A DNA stretch of 11,858 nt, taken from NCBI GenBank assembly GCA_003506795.1, contig DNYO01000146.1:1-11858 (forward strand), given 5' to 3'. A program made the translations under genes and the position numbers. Positions 1 to 7,285 of the stretch are shown here, piece by piece (the stretch's first letter is position 1; the number at the start of each line of letters is the position of its first letter). Below the pieces are notes generated by a model, which was given only the letters and a program-made list of their open reading frames with translations, was not told the origin of the DNA and made no database searches. This stretch comes from Deltaproteobacteria bacterium (GTDB lineage: Bacteria; Desulfobacterota; Syntrophorhabdia; Syntrophorhabdales; Syntrophorhabdaceae).

Positions 1-1
1 A

Positions 2-100
2 ACGGTGGGCGTATCGGAAAACATTATCGAGGCAAGCTGGCGGGCCCTGGTTGACAGCATCGACTACAAGCTTCTCATCGAAGAGGAAAAGAAGCCGTGA
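2..100 (+). CDS. cimA: Citramalate synthase, C-terminal end (partial)
   Basis: Only the last 32 codons are in the window, in the frame ending with TGA at 98-100. They read TVGVSENIIEASWRALVDS, then IDYKLLIEEEKKP. This is the end of the LeuA-type allosteric and dimerisation domain. The 'VGVSENIIEASW-AL-DSI-YKL' ending is typical of the long-type citramalate synthase, which condenses pyruvate and acetyl-CoA in the threonine-independent route to isoleucine. 2-isopropylmalate synthases usually end differently (an 'ASA-AY--A-N' type ending, from memory). The catalytic TIM barrel lies upstream of the window and cannot be checked. The next gene starts inside this stop codon (GTGA), so the two are probably translationally coupled. 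A close homocitrate- or isopropylmalate-synthase relative is the alternative. Confidence 0.82.
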   Translation, partial: TVGVSENIIEASWRALVDSIDYKLLIEEEKKP

Positions 101-564
101 AAAAACTCGTCAATGTCATTGATGCCACGAAAGAACTGAACATCCTGAGATCAAAAAGGGATTACAAACCGCTATTCGAGGTGGTGGGTACATACCGGCT
201 CATTGATGATGGTCTGAGACCCGAGGCCACCGTAATAATAAAAACCGAGAAAAAACAGATGCATGAGGCATCGACAGGAGTAGGCCCCGTTGACGCCCTG
301 GCCAATGTCCTGAAGAAATCCCTTTCATCGATCTTTCCCGTGATCCAGGAAGTAAAGCTCGTCGATTTCTCTTCGAGGATCCACGATACACGATCGGGGA
401 CATCGGCAAGCGTGGAAGTGAATATAATCTTTTCTGATGGAGAAGCGGTCTGGAGCGTGGTCGCCATCTCGGAAAACATCAATATGGCCTCCTTCGTGGC
501 CCTCATTGACGGCTTTGAATATGCGATCCTTGCGAAAAAGGTAGAAAGCTCACGGAAGAAATAG
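97..564 (+). CDS. Stand-alone LeuA/CimA-type allosteric (regulatory) domain protein
   Basis: This 155-residue protein consists almost entirely of the alpha-isopropylmalate/citramalate synthase regulatory domain and has no catalytic barrel. Residues about 43-145 carry the family pattern: a strand near ATVIIKT, 'GVGPVDALANVLKKSL' at 61-76, 'VKLVDFSSRI' at 86-95, 'GTSASVEVNIIFSDGEAVWS' at 101-120, and 'ISENINMASFVALIDGFEYAI' at 124-144. The last block parallels the end of the upstream synthase (VGVSENIIEASW-ALVDSIDYKL), so it looks like a diverged copy of that domain. The GTG start overlaps the upstream stop by 4 bp and follows a purine-rich AGAGGAAAAG stretch. It may bind isoleucine or leucine, or form mixed assemblies with the synthase; this is inference. 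The domain assignment is firm and the physiological role is not known. Confidence 0.85.
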   Translation: MKKLVNVIDATKELNILRSKRDYKPLFEVVGTYRLIDDGLRPEATVIIKTEKKQMHEASTGVGPVDALANVLKKSLSSIFPVIQEVKLVDFSSRIHDTRSGTSASVEVNIIFSDGEAVWSVVAISENINMASFVALIDGFEYAILAKKVESSRKK

Positions 565-595
565 GGACAGGAAATTCATCGGTACCGAGAGGATC

Positions 596-2116
596 ATGTC
601 TGTGAGTGACAACGGGAAGTACAACGTACCCGGGCAAGTAGAATTCCCCCGGCAGCAGATGGGCGAATCCGAGAGATCTCTCCATGCCATCCTTTCGGCA
701 TCTCCCATCGGGATCTGCCGCGTGCGCAGCAGTGTTTTCGAATGGGTAAACGACGCCATGTGCCGTATGACAGGTTATCGGATGGAGGATTTTCAGGGAA
801 AGAACAACCGCTTTCTCTTTGAAAAAGAAGAAGAACATACAAGGACGGCAGAGGCTCTCACGTCCCGCGGCTGGGTGGAAACCGCCTTCAGAAAAAAAGA
901 CGGGACCATAATCGACGTCCTGGCACAGGCAGCGTCCATCGACGAGAAGTCGCAGATCGTCACCGTCACGGACATAACTCACAGGGCCCGCGCTGAACGC
1001 GAACAGGCCAAGATCGGCAAGCTTGAGTCCCTGGGCGTTCTTGCCGGCGGCATTGCGCACGACTTCAACAACATCCTGACCATGATCCTGGGAAACATCT
1101 CTCTGGGAAAAATGTACATGGACACGGACGCGCAAAGGGCAAAGGAAAAGCTGGAACTCGCCGAACAATCCATCACACGGGCGAAGGACCTGACCCAACA
1201 GCTTCTCACGTTCTCCAGGGGAGGGGCCCCCATCACCAAAGTCTCATCGATTGCCGACCATCTTAAGGAGACGGCCCAGTTCACCCTCACCGGTACCGGC
1301 GTAACCTGCAGGTTCGACATTGCCGATGATCTTTTCCCTGTTGCCATCGATGAGGGCCAGATAAATCAGGCAATCGGCCATATCGTGATCAACGCCCATC
1401 AGGCGATGCCCGAAGGCGGTACAATACTGATTACCGCACAAAACGCGGTTCTCGAAAATGCCACACCTAACCTCACCGCCGGAAGATACATACACATATG
1501 CATCACCGACAACGGCATCGGCATTCCCGAAGAACACCTCGATCGCGTCTTCGACCCCTATTTCACCACAAAACAAAAAGGCAGCGGCCTCGGGCTTGCC
1601 ATCTGTTATTCCGTTATAAAGAACCATCAGGGACACATAACCGTTGAATCTACACTGGGTGTTGGAAGCACCTTTCACATATATTTGCCGGTATGCGATG
1701 TACTATCTTCAGGGGAAAAAGGAGACAAACAGGACATGACCAGAGTGATCGGGGGAAACGTACTTGTTATGGATGACGAAGAGGCAATCCTTGAGATAGT
1801 CGGCGACATCCTTGCCTACCATGGCTTCACGGTGGATTTCGCCCGCGACGGTGAAGAGGCCCTCTGTCTCTACCAGGAAAAGGGATACGACGCCGTGATC
1901 CTGGACCTGACCGTCCCCGGAGGCATGGGCGGCAGGGAGGCAATGAAGGAGCTTCTCCGCATAGACCCCATGGTACGTGCCATCGTGTCCAGCGGCTACT
2001 CGAACGACCCCATCATGTCCGATTACAGGCAATACGGGTTCAAGAACGTAATCGCCAAACCTTACGACCTGGAGGAATTGGGCGAGGTGCTGCGCTCGGT
2101 GATGGGAGGAAATTAA
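596..2116 (+). CDS. Soluble hybrid sensor histidine kinase (PAS-HisKA-HATPase-receiver)
   Basis: A 506-residue two-component hybrid kinase without signal peptide or membrane segment, so it is expected to sense in the cytoplasm. A PAS domain spans about 24-130. HisKA has its phosphoacceptor His155 in GGIAHDFNNIL, the NtrB-like form. HATPase_c follows with N-box Asn266 (VINAHQA), G1 Asp305-Gly309 (DNGIG), F-box FDPYFTTK at 319-326, and G2 GSGLGL at 329-334. A C-terminal receiver spans about 387-503 with acidic pair Asp393/Asp394, phosphoacceptor Asp437 (VILDLTVPGG), Ser465/Ser466 and Lys488 (AKPY). All catalytic residues are present. No separate response regulator or output domain lies nearby, so the receiver probably passes phosphate to a distant partner or acts as a self-regulating phosphate sink. 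The ATG at 596 sits only 3 nt after GAGAGG. The GTG at 602 (codon 3) has better spacing and is an equally plausible start. Confidence 0.93.
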   Translation: MSVSDNGKYNVPGQVEFPRQQMGESERSLHAILSASPIGICRVRSSVFEWVNDAMCRMTGYRMEDFQGKNNRFLFEKEEEHTRTAEALTSRGWVETAFRKKDGTIIDVLAQAASIDEKSQIVTVTDITHRARAEREQAKIGKLESLGVLAGGIAHDFNNILTMILGNISLGKMYMDTDAQRAKEKLELAEQSITRAKDLTQQLLTFSRGGAPITKVSSIADHLKETAQFTLTGTGVTCRFDIADDLFPVAIDEGQINQAIGHIVINAHQAMPEGGTILITAQNAVLENATPNLTAGRYIHICITDNGIGIPEEHLDRVFDPYFTTKQKGSGLGLAICYSVIKNHQGHITVESTLGVGSTFHIYLPVCDVLSSGEKGDKQDMTRVIGGNVLVMDDEEAILEIVGDILAYHGFTVDFARDGEEALCLYQEKGYDAVILDLTVPGGMGGREAMKELLRIDPMVRAIVSSGYSNDPIMSDYRQYGFKNVIAKPYDLEELGEVLRSVMGGN

Positions 2117-2137
2117 AAAAGAAGCGGCTTGAGCCGC
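2115..2137 (-). terminator. Intrinsic terminator of the efflux operon / 215-aa gene
   Basis: On the minus strand, GCGGCT-CA-AGCCGC (2137-2124, a 6-bp GC-rich stem) is followed by TTC and then TTTTTT (2120-2115). It lies 7 nt past the stop codon of the leftward gene (TAA at 2147-2145). This is the standard Rho-independent layout for minus-strand transcription. On the plus strand the same hairpin follows the kinase stop closely but lacks a following T-run, so it would be at best weak in that direction. The T-run template overlaps the kinase stop codon. Confidence 0.8.
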
Positions 2138-2144
2138 ATGAATT

Positions 2145-2792
2145 TTACAACGTGAACCACCTTGGTTCGCTGAACAATTTCGTGCTCCTCAATATGCGGT
2201 TCGTGTAGTTGGTGACAAACTCCCTTTTCAGCCTGCCTGTTACCTTGCGGAACTCCTCGTTTCTCAGGAGACGGCCTATACCCTCCGAGTCTTTGAATGT
2301 AGACTCAAGGACGATCTCGCAAAAACCGCCAAGCACTACATTCCAGCAATTCGTTACCTTGCCATACTCAATCTTTTGCATTGCTGGCAGGTATTCATTG
2401 ATTACAAAATGTTCATATTCACTTTTCATCTCGGGTCTTATATCGTAGTACTGATTGTATTTCCATACCCCTTTCTGGATGGGATACCTGCCCAGTTGCA
2501 CCGTGCCGTCAGGCTCCAGAATGAGATTCTTGAAATTGATTACGTATTTCTTCAGAGTAAGGGTGAGGTCTCTGAAACTTTTACCCGTGACTATTTTCGA
2601 AATATCATCCAGGCTTTCCGAAGAGAACGCGGCAATGATCCTCGGGCCGAATCCCACTTCAACGTAATATCCCCCTACAGGGACAAAGCCAAGGGTCGTT
2701 ATTTCCGGAAGGTATGTGTTAATGACGTACCGCGAATGTTCGGCCTCTTTTCCTTGAATAACGTCCCAGTATTGGAAAAATAAAATCGACAT
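2145..2792 (-). CDS. Unrecognised 215-residue protein with two tandem homologous domains
   Basis: I do not recognise a named family. The protein has two repeats of about 93 residues, 1-93 and 108-201. Shared positions include Q-Y-(W/Y)-D near the start (QYWD 7-10, QYYD 114-117), a charged stretch E-E, '(Y/F)VIN-YLP' (22-29, 129-136), a Gly-rich middle, 'FR--T--LK--(V/F)--N--N-IL' (73-92, 181-201) and a hydrophobic centre. Repeat size and alternation suggest two fused ferredoxin-like (dimeric alpha/beta-barrel) units; that is inference. No signal peptide or membrane span is visible. The ATG at 2792 is chosen because AGGGGG lies about 5 nt upstream (GGGGGCTGAT-ATG) and the conserved repeat begins there. 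The open frame continues to 2954, but that part encodes low-complexity Gly/Pro-rich sequence. The gene is the last one before a clear terminator, 175 bp downstream of the efflux permease, and may be part of that transcript. Confidence 0.8.
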   Translation of the reverse strand: MSILFFQYWDVIQGKEAEHSRYVINTYLPEITTLGFVPVGGYYVEVGFGPRIIAAFSSESLDDISKIVTGKSFRDLTLTLKKYVINFKNLILEPDGTVQLGRYPIQKGVWKYNQYYDIRPEMKSEYEHFVINEYLPAMQKIEYGKVTNCWNVVLGGFCEIVLESTFKDSEGIGRLLRNEEFRKVTGRLKREFVTNYTNRILRSTKLFSEPRWFTL

Positions 2793-2944
2793 ATCAGCCC
2801 CCTTTTGTTTCCCGGGTCCCGGGCCGGCTTGCCCTGCCCCCGTTGCCACGTTACCTCTCGCGTTAGTCTCTCCAGGTCCCCTGTGACCGGCGGGGAACGG
2901 ATCACCCTCCGGCCAGGACACTTGCAGCCCGCAGTAATGAAATA

Positions 2945-2961
2945 GGGCGCTCAAGCAGCCC
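2945..2961 (-). terminator. Possible weak terminator/attenuator after the efflux permease
   Basis: Immediately after the permease stop codon (minus strand), GGGC-T-GCT-TG-AGC-GCCC can fold into a 7-bp stem with one bulged T. It is followed by TATTTCATT rather than a proper T-run. It could reduce read-through into the 215-residue gene or protect the operon mRNA end. The rest of the 175-bp gap (2793-2967) is GC-rich. I see no convincing promoter in it, only the ribosome binding site of the downstream gene. Confidence 0.35.
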
Positions 2962-2967
2962 TCACGG

Positions 2968-4137
2968 TCATTTCGTCCTCAGCGCTTCCACGATATTCAT
3001 ATGTGCGGCCCTCAGGGCCGGCAGTACACCGCCGGCTAAACCCATCACTAGTGCAAAGACAATGGCTTTGACCGTTATGTCGACGGTCAGGGAAAATTTG
3101 AAGGCAAGCTCCGAAAAGGTCTGGAAATTTACCGTTGATACGGTAACAAGCTGCATGAAGGATGCGAAGAAGATCCCCGCGGCACCCCCGCACAGACCAA
3201 GAAGAAGGGCCTCCATCAGGAAAGAAAGGAGTATGCTTCTTCGCCGGAAGCCAAGTGCCCTCAAGGTGCCTATCTCGCCTATTCTGTTCGCCACCGCGGC
3301 ATACATGGTTATCATCGCGCCTATGATCGCGCCGAGGGAAAAGATCAAGGTCAACGATATGCCCAGTATGCGCAGGAACTTCGCCATCATCTCCGACTGT
3401 TCCAGGTAATAGCGGGTCTCGCGCTTCACCTCCTGGGTAAGGCGGGGGTTCGTCTCGATCCTTTTTTTAAAGGCATCGAACTGTGAGGGATCGTTCATCC
3501 GAAGAATAATCGATGAAAAGACCGGGCGTCTGAATGCCGGCATGAGCTGCTCCACATCGCCCCAAATCTCCGAGGTAAAGCCCGTGTTCCCCGCATCGAA
3601 AACACCCGTGATCCGCCATTGCCGCGTTCCGAAGCGCAATTCGTCTCCCAGGTCGGCACCCTTGAAGCGCCGCGCGACGCTCGACCCGACCACTACTTCC
3701 GATGAACCCATCTGAGGCATGCGCCCCCGGATGAGCCTTACCTGCGGACGCAGGGGGAGCGAACCTTTCTGGATGCCCCGGATCGTGACGTTGGACACCT
3801 TGTCCGTGTCTTTCTTGGGAAGACCTATGAGGACAACGAGCTCCTTCGCTATAAGGGGCTCTCCATCGGCGCCGGTGGCAACAATGGGGTCCGTTTCGAT
3901 GATCCCTGACTGGGCCCGGTCAATCCAGCTCTGAACCTCGGAGCCGGACCCCTTTCTTATTATGATGGCATTGTCGTAAGATCCCGTTTCCACAAGCGTT
4001 TTCTGAAGACCCTGCGCGAGCATGAGGATCGTCGTGAAGACAAAGACAACGAGGGCCATACCGCAAACCGTCAGGACTGTGGTAAGCCTGCGGGTCCAGA
4101 GGTTTCTGAGGCTGTAAGAAAAGGGGATGCCCTTCAT
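2968..4137 (-). CDS. ABC transporter permease, FtsX/MacB type (second permease)
   Basis: A 389-residue permease with the four-span FtsX/MacB/LolC plan. One N-terminal membrane span (about 19-42) leads to a large extracytoplasmic (MacB-like periplasmic core) domain at about 45-250, then three C-terminal spans at about 256-280, 306-330 and 354-375. The cytoplasmic loop motif ANRIGEIGTLRALGFRRRS (283-301) and the end 'LPALRAAHMNIVEALR' are characteristic of the family. The ATG overlaps the stop of the preceding permease by 4 bp (ATGA), indicating translational coupling and probably stoichiometric synthesis. With the other permease it would form a heterodimer energised by the LolD-like ATPase and docked to the membrane fusion protein. 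The transported substrate is unknown; lipophilic drugs, peptides or lipids are typical for the family. Confidence 0.92.
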   Translation of the reverse strand: MKGIPFSYSLRNLWTRRLTTVLTVCGMALVVFVFTTILMLAQGLQKTLVETGSYDNAIIIRKGSGSEVQSWIDRAQSGIIETDPIVATGADGEPLIAKELVVLIGLPKKDTDKVSNVTIRGIQKGSLPLRPQVRLIRGRMPQMGSSEVVVGSSVARRFKGADLGDELRFGTRQWRITGVFDAGNTGFTSEIWGDVEQLMPAFRRPVFSSIILRMNDPSQFDAFKKRIETNPRLTQEVKRETRYYLEQSEMMAKFLRILGISLTLIFSLGAIIGAMITMYAAVANRIGEIGTLRALGFRRRSILLSFLMEALLLGLCGGAAGIFFASFMQLVTVSTVNFQTFSELAFKFSLTVDITVKAIVFALVMGLAGGVLPALRAAHMNIVEALRTK

Positions 4138-5291
4138 TCGATCATCCTCAATCCGTCGGCAATCTTGACCTTAAGCGTACGATATACCGGTATGATCGCC
4201 GCCAGGAGGCCCACGGCGAGGCAGAAGACGATATCGAGCCAGATAGTCGTTGCCTCCACGTTGAAGACGGGAAAATAGGCCCCCATCGCCGCTGCAAAAG
4301 CGGCGGCCGCCGGAAAAGTGGCGGCGATCCCGACGACGCATCCCATCATTGTGATGACGATGGACTCCCCCAGGATGAGCCCCGCGATGCGCCAGCCCCC
4401 GAAGCCCAGCGTCTTGAAGACGGCATACTCGTTCGTGCGCTCCCTGACCGACATGGCCACCGTGTTTGCCACAACGGCGAGGATGATGATGATGACCACG
4501 AAGGAAACCAGCTCGATGGCCGTTATGATCGTATCGGACATTGCCACGAAGCCAAGGGTGAACGCCTTTTCCGTCTCGGTAATGGTCTCCGCGAAGGAAT
4601 TCTTGAAAAGGCCGTCTATGTTGCCGGAAACGGATATCGCCCGGGCGGGGTCCTGAATACCGATCATGTAGAAGCCCACTTGATCGGCCCTTGTCGGCGC
4701 CGTTTTTTTCAGACTCTCATTGAGGTAGTCCCAGTGGAACATGAAAACGGTTTCGTCCGCGTTGGGCTCCCTTCCCCGGTAAATGCCGCGCAGCACAAAT
4801 TCCCAGTTGCCGGGATAAATGGTGCCCTTGAGAACAATCGTATCCCCTATCTTCCATCCGAAGCGCTGTGCGAGTTTGCGTCCCGCGACAAATCCCTTCC
4901 GGTCGCGAAAGAAGGCGATTTTCTGGTCATCGGGAATCACATATTCGCGGTAGAGATCAAAATATGTCTTTGCATCGACGGCAAAGTTGGCAAAAAAATT
5001 CTTCTCGTCGATATAGATGCCGCCAAACCAGTTTCCCCAGGATACTTCGGAGACCCCGTCGACCTGACGTATCCGCTCTTTGTAGGACAGGGGCAGGGAA
5101 AAGATGATGGAAACGGCGTTCCTGGTGACAAGCCGGTAGGCAGACGATGCCTCCACGCCTGCATACCAGGCGTTTACGACGGTCCTCAGGAGCCCGAAGG
5201 CAAGAAGGGCGATGGTGATGGAAAGGATCGTGAGTCCCGTGCGGAGCTTGTGCCTGAACGCATTTTTAAAGAGTATTTTGAGAATCTGCAT
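4134..5291 (-). CDS. ABC transporter permease, FtsX/MacB type (first permease)
   Basis: A 385-residue permease of the same four-span architecture as its downstream neighbour but clearly diverged from it. Spans lie at about 19-40, 257-279, 308-335 and 350-371, with an extracytoplasmic domain between the first and second. The signature loop SVRERTNEYAVFKTLGFGGW (281-300) is present, and the C-terminus 'PVYRTLKVKIADGLR' matches the FtsX ending. The ATG at 5291 lies inside the 3' end of the ATPase gene (26-bp overlap), and the stop overlaps the next permease's ATG. Two non-identical permeases plus a separate ATPase resembles the LolCDE arrangement, rather than MacB where ATPase and permease are fused. 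The membrane fusion protein in the same operon points to export rather than lipoprotein release. Confidence 0.92.
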   Translation of the reverse strand: MQILKILFKNAFRHKLRTGLTILSITIALLAFGLLRTVVNAWYAGVEASSAYRLVTRNAVSIIFSLPLSYKERIRQVDGVSEVSWGNWFGGIYIDEKNFFANFAVDAKTYFDLYREYVIPDDQKIAFFRDRKGFVAGRKLAQRFGWKIGDTIVLKGTIYPGNWEFVLRGIYRGREPNADETVFMFHWDYLNESLKKTAPTRADQVGFYMIGIQDPARAISVSGNIDGLFKNSFAETITETEKAFTLGFVAMSDTIITAIELVSFVVIIIILAVVANTVAMSVRERTNEYAVFKTLGFGGWRIAGLILGESIVITMMGCVVGIAATFPAAAAFAAAMGAYFPVFNVEATTIWLDIVFCLAVGLLAAIIPVYRTLKVKIADGLRMIE

Positions 5292-5970
5292 TTGTCAGGA
5301 TTCCCTTGTCGAGATGTCTGATGACGTGTGCCTTTCTTGCGGCGCGCGGATCGTGCGTGACCATGATGATCGTCTTTTTTGACTCCCGGTTCAAGCGGTC
5401 CATGAGATCCATGATCTCCTCGGCGGAGATCCTGTCAAGGTCTCCCGTCGGCTCGTCGGCAACGAGTATCGTGGGGTCGGTAACGATTGCACGCGCTATG
5501 GCAACACGCTGCTCCTGCCCGCCGGAAAGCTGCCCCGGGTAGTGGTCCATCCGGTCGGCTAGGCCCACGACCTTAAGCGCCATCTCGACGTGCGCCTTGC
5601 GTTCCGCCCGCGAAAGAGGCGTCAGGATCAGGGGCAATTCCACGTTCTCAAAGGCCGTCAGCACGGGGATAAGGTTGTAGAACTGGAAGATGAAACCCAC
5701 GTTGAGCGCCCGCCACCCTGCAAGCTCCGTTTCGGACAGGGTCGTGACATCGACGCCCCCTATGACGATGGAACCGCTGTCCGGCTGATCGATGCCGGCG
5801 ATGAGATTGAGGAGCGTGCTCTTCCCCGAACCGGACGGACCCATGAGGGCGAGGAATTCGCCCTCGGCGATATCGAAGCTGATATCGTTGAGAACGGGGA
5901 TAGTCTGATCTCCCCGATGATAGGATTTGTTGAGCCCGTTTATGGAAACTATGATACCGGAGGAATCCAT
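5266..5970 (-). CDS. ABC transporter ATP-binding protein, LolD/MacB/FtsE family
   Basis: A 234-residue ATPase with every expected motif: Walker A GPSGSGKST (44-52), Q-loop Gln96 (FIFQFYNLIP), signature LSGGQEQRVAIARA (148-161), Walker B ILVADEPTGDLD (168-179) and switch His206 (VTHD). The 'FQFYNLIPVLTAFENVELPL' segment is typical of the LolD/MacB subfamily that works with FtsX-type permeases. It hydrolyses ATP at the inner face of the cytoplasmic membrane to drive the two permeases downstream. Its ATG directly abuts the TAG stop of the membrane fusion gene (TAGATG). There is no good Shine-Dalgarno sequence, so translation probably depends on coupling to the upstream gene. Family assignment is firm; the substrate is unknown. 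Confidence 0.95.
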   Translation of the reverse strand: MDSSGIIVSINGLNKSYHRGDQTIPVLNDISFDIAEGEFLALMGPSGSGKSTLLNLIAGIDQPDSGSIVIGGVDVTTLSETELAGWRALNVGFIFQFYNLIPVLTAFENVELPLILTPLSRAERKAHVEMALKVVGLADRMDHYPGQLSGGQEQRVAIARAIVTDPTILVADEPTGDLDRISAEEIMDLMDRLNRESKKTIIMVTHDPRAARKAHVIRHLDKGILTNADSQNTL

Positions 5971-7188
5971 CTATTGCTCGTTGATCTTCACCCGTGAGCC
6001 ATTCTTGAGGCGCCCGGGAGGATTGAGGACCGCTTTGTCGCCGGAAGCCGCGCCGCTCGTGATCTCCACCATGTCGCCGAAGACGGCGCCGGTGGTCACC
6101 GCCGTCATAACGGCCCGCCCCTGCCTCACAAGAAAGATAAATTTCTTTCCGTTCCTCTCCACCAAGGCTCTACCGTTCACGGCCGTTCGCGGCCTTTTCT
6201 CATCCCCGGTGACCTCGCGGGAGAGGAAGGCCACCTTCGCGCTCATCTCGGGAAGGATCCTGCTGTCAAGGTGGTTGAAATTGACCTTTACCATGACCGT
6301 CGCCTTGGTCCTGTCGGCCGTGGGAACGATCATGTGGACGGTGCCCTCGAAACGGGTGTCCGGTATGGCATCGAGCTGTATCTGGCATGGCTGGCCGACT
6401 TTCAGTTTCCCGAGATTCGACTCCGAAACATCTGCCTCTACCTTCAACGATAACATGTCCGCCAGCGTGACGACGGCCGCCTTGGCGGTTGCCGCGGCGC
6501 CGATCGGCGTGACGATGTCGCCGATATCGGCATTCTTGGTAAGAACCACGGCATCAAAAGGTGCCCGTATGTATGTATATTCCAGTGAGACCCGGGCCTC
6601 TCGCAGCGCCGCCTGGTTCGCCCCTACCGAAGATTCGGCACCGGATACGGCCGCCCGGGCCTTTTTGAACCGGGCCTCGGCCGCATCGTAAACGGATTTC
6701 GTGGTGAACTCCTTTGCGAGCAGGCGCGTCTCGCGTTCGAAGTTCACCCTGGCGTCGTTGAGTTCCGCACGTGCCTGGTCCACGGACGAACGGGCGACAT
6801 TCAGGTTGGCCTCGGCCTGCCGCACTGCCGCTGCAAGATCGGCATTTTCGAGGCGTGCCAGAACCTGGTCTTTTTTTACCTTGCTCCCCTCTTCGACAAA
6901 CAACTCTTCAAGCCTTGCCGTTATCTTTGAGGCAACCGCCGCTTTTCGCTGGGGTACCACGTACCCGCTGGCATTGAGGAGCGTGAACGATTGCGCCGGG
7001 TAGAACTGCTGGACGCTCACCACATCCACTCTGGCAGCCGGCGAGAACACCCCGGTGACCGCAAGGATAATGAGGAGCACCGCGAGCGCCCCGGCCGCAA
7101 TGTAAACAATCTTTCTGCGGCTCCTTACCTTGCGGAATGCCGGTCGGGTCTTGTCTATTTTCAGCTTCGAGAGGTCTTCGTCGGCCAT
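5971..7188 (-). CDS. Periplasmic membrane fusion (adaptor) protein, HlyD/MacA/RND family
   Basis: A 405-residue efflux adaptor. A short basic cytoplasmic N-terminus (KVRSRRK) precedes one membrane anchor at about 27-47, so the bulk is periplasmic. A lipoyl half (78-116: 'GYVVPQRKAAVASKITARL..V.EGSKVKKDQVLARLE') precedes an alpha-helical hairpin rich in Ala/Gln/Arg (117-200). The second lipoyl half begins at 'YTYIRAPFDAVVLTKNADIGDIV' (204-226), followed by beta-barrel and membrane-proximal domains up to 405. It would link the inner-membrane ABC permeases to a TolC-type channel, which is not encoded here. The ATG at 7188 is preferred: the promoter at 7254-7226 would start the mRNA near 7219, downstream of the longest open frame's TTG at 7254. 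The ribosome site is weak (GGA, 10 nt upstream). First gene of the operon. Confidence 0.9.
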   Translation of the reverse strand: MADEDLSKLKIDKTRPAFRKVRSRRKIVYIAAGALAVLLIILAVTGVFSPAARVDVVSVQQFYPAQSFTLLNASGYVVPQRKAAVASKITARLEELFVEEGSKVKKDQVLARLENADLAAAVRQAEANLNVARSSVDQARAELNDARVNFERETRLLAKEFTTKSVYDAAEARFKKARAAVSGAESSVGANQAALREARVSLEYTYIRAPFDAVVLTKNADIGDIVTPIGAAATAKAAVVTLADMLSLKVEADVSESNLGKLKVGQPCQIQLDAIPDTRFEGTVHMIVPTADRTKATVMVKVNFNHLDSRILPEMSAKVAFLSREVTGDEKRPRTAVNGRALVERNGKKFIFLVRQGRAVMTAVTTGAVFGDMVEITSGAASGDKAVLNPPGRLKNGSRVKINEQ

Positions 7189-7225
7189 AAGGGGTTTATC
7201 CAAATAACAGCAATATAAGTAGTTA

Positions 7226-7254
7226 ATGTTAAACGACAGATAGGCCCCTGTCAA
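7226..7254 (-). promoter_or_regulatory. Sigma70-type promoter of the efflux operon
   Basis: Read on the minus strand: TTGACA (7254-7249, perfect -35), exactly 17 nt, then TAACAT (7231-7226, 4 of 6 to TATAAT). Transcription would start near 7220-7219, giving a leader of about 31 nt before the ATG at 7188. It lies in the divergent intergenic region, upstream of the membrane fusion gene. Confidence 0.75.
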
Positions 7255-7263
7255 TACCTGTCG
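7234..7263. promoter_or_regulatory. Candidate operator: clustered CTGTC/GACAG repeats
   Basis: CGACAG at 7234-7239 and CTGTCG at 7258-7263 form a perfect 6-bp inverted repeat with an 18-nt gap. A further CCTGTC (7247-7252) repeats CCTGTC (7257-7262) at a 10-bp period, about one helical turn. The cluster overlaps the -35 box and spacer of the efflux promoter and abuts the divergent promoter, a natural place for a repressor or activator controlling efflux. No regulator gene is adjacent, and the repeats are short, so chance is possible. Confidence 0.4.
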
Positions 7264-7285
7264 GGTGCCGCAAAGGTCGATCCAC

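Noticed and set aside
503..1198. 231-codon open frame on the minus strand opposite the histidine kinase
   Set aside because: It lies wholly opposite a gene with complete kinase motifs and shows no recognisable domain. Cys/His/Arg-rich composition is typical of an antisense shadow in GC-rich DNA.
2793..2954. N-terminal extension of the 215-residue protein to an upstream start
   Set aside because: The extra 54 residues are Gly/Pro-rich and unlike either repeat, and a strong ribosome site directly precedes the ATG at 2792.
4680..5321. 213-codon plus-strand open frame opposite the first permease
   Set aside because: The minus-strand reading has FtsX spans and motifs and overlapping operon junctions; the plus-strand frame has no domain and no ribosome site.
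5927..6691. 254-codon plus-strand open frame opposite the membrane fusion gene
   Set aside because: Ser/Thr/Arg-rich shadow of a clear HlyD-family protein; no motif or start signal.
7189..7254. Longer membrane fusion protein starting at TTG 7254
   Set aside because: The TTG is the first half of the TTGACA -35 box, so the predicted mRNA would start downstream of it. ATG 7188 gives a normal adaptor N-terminus.
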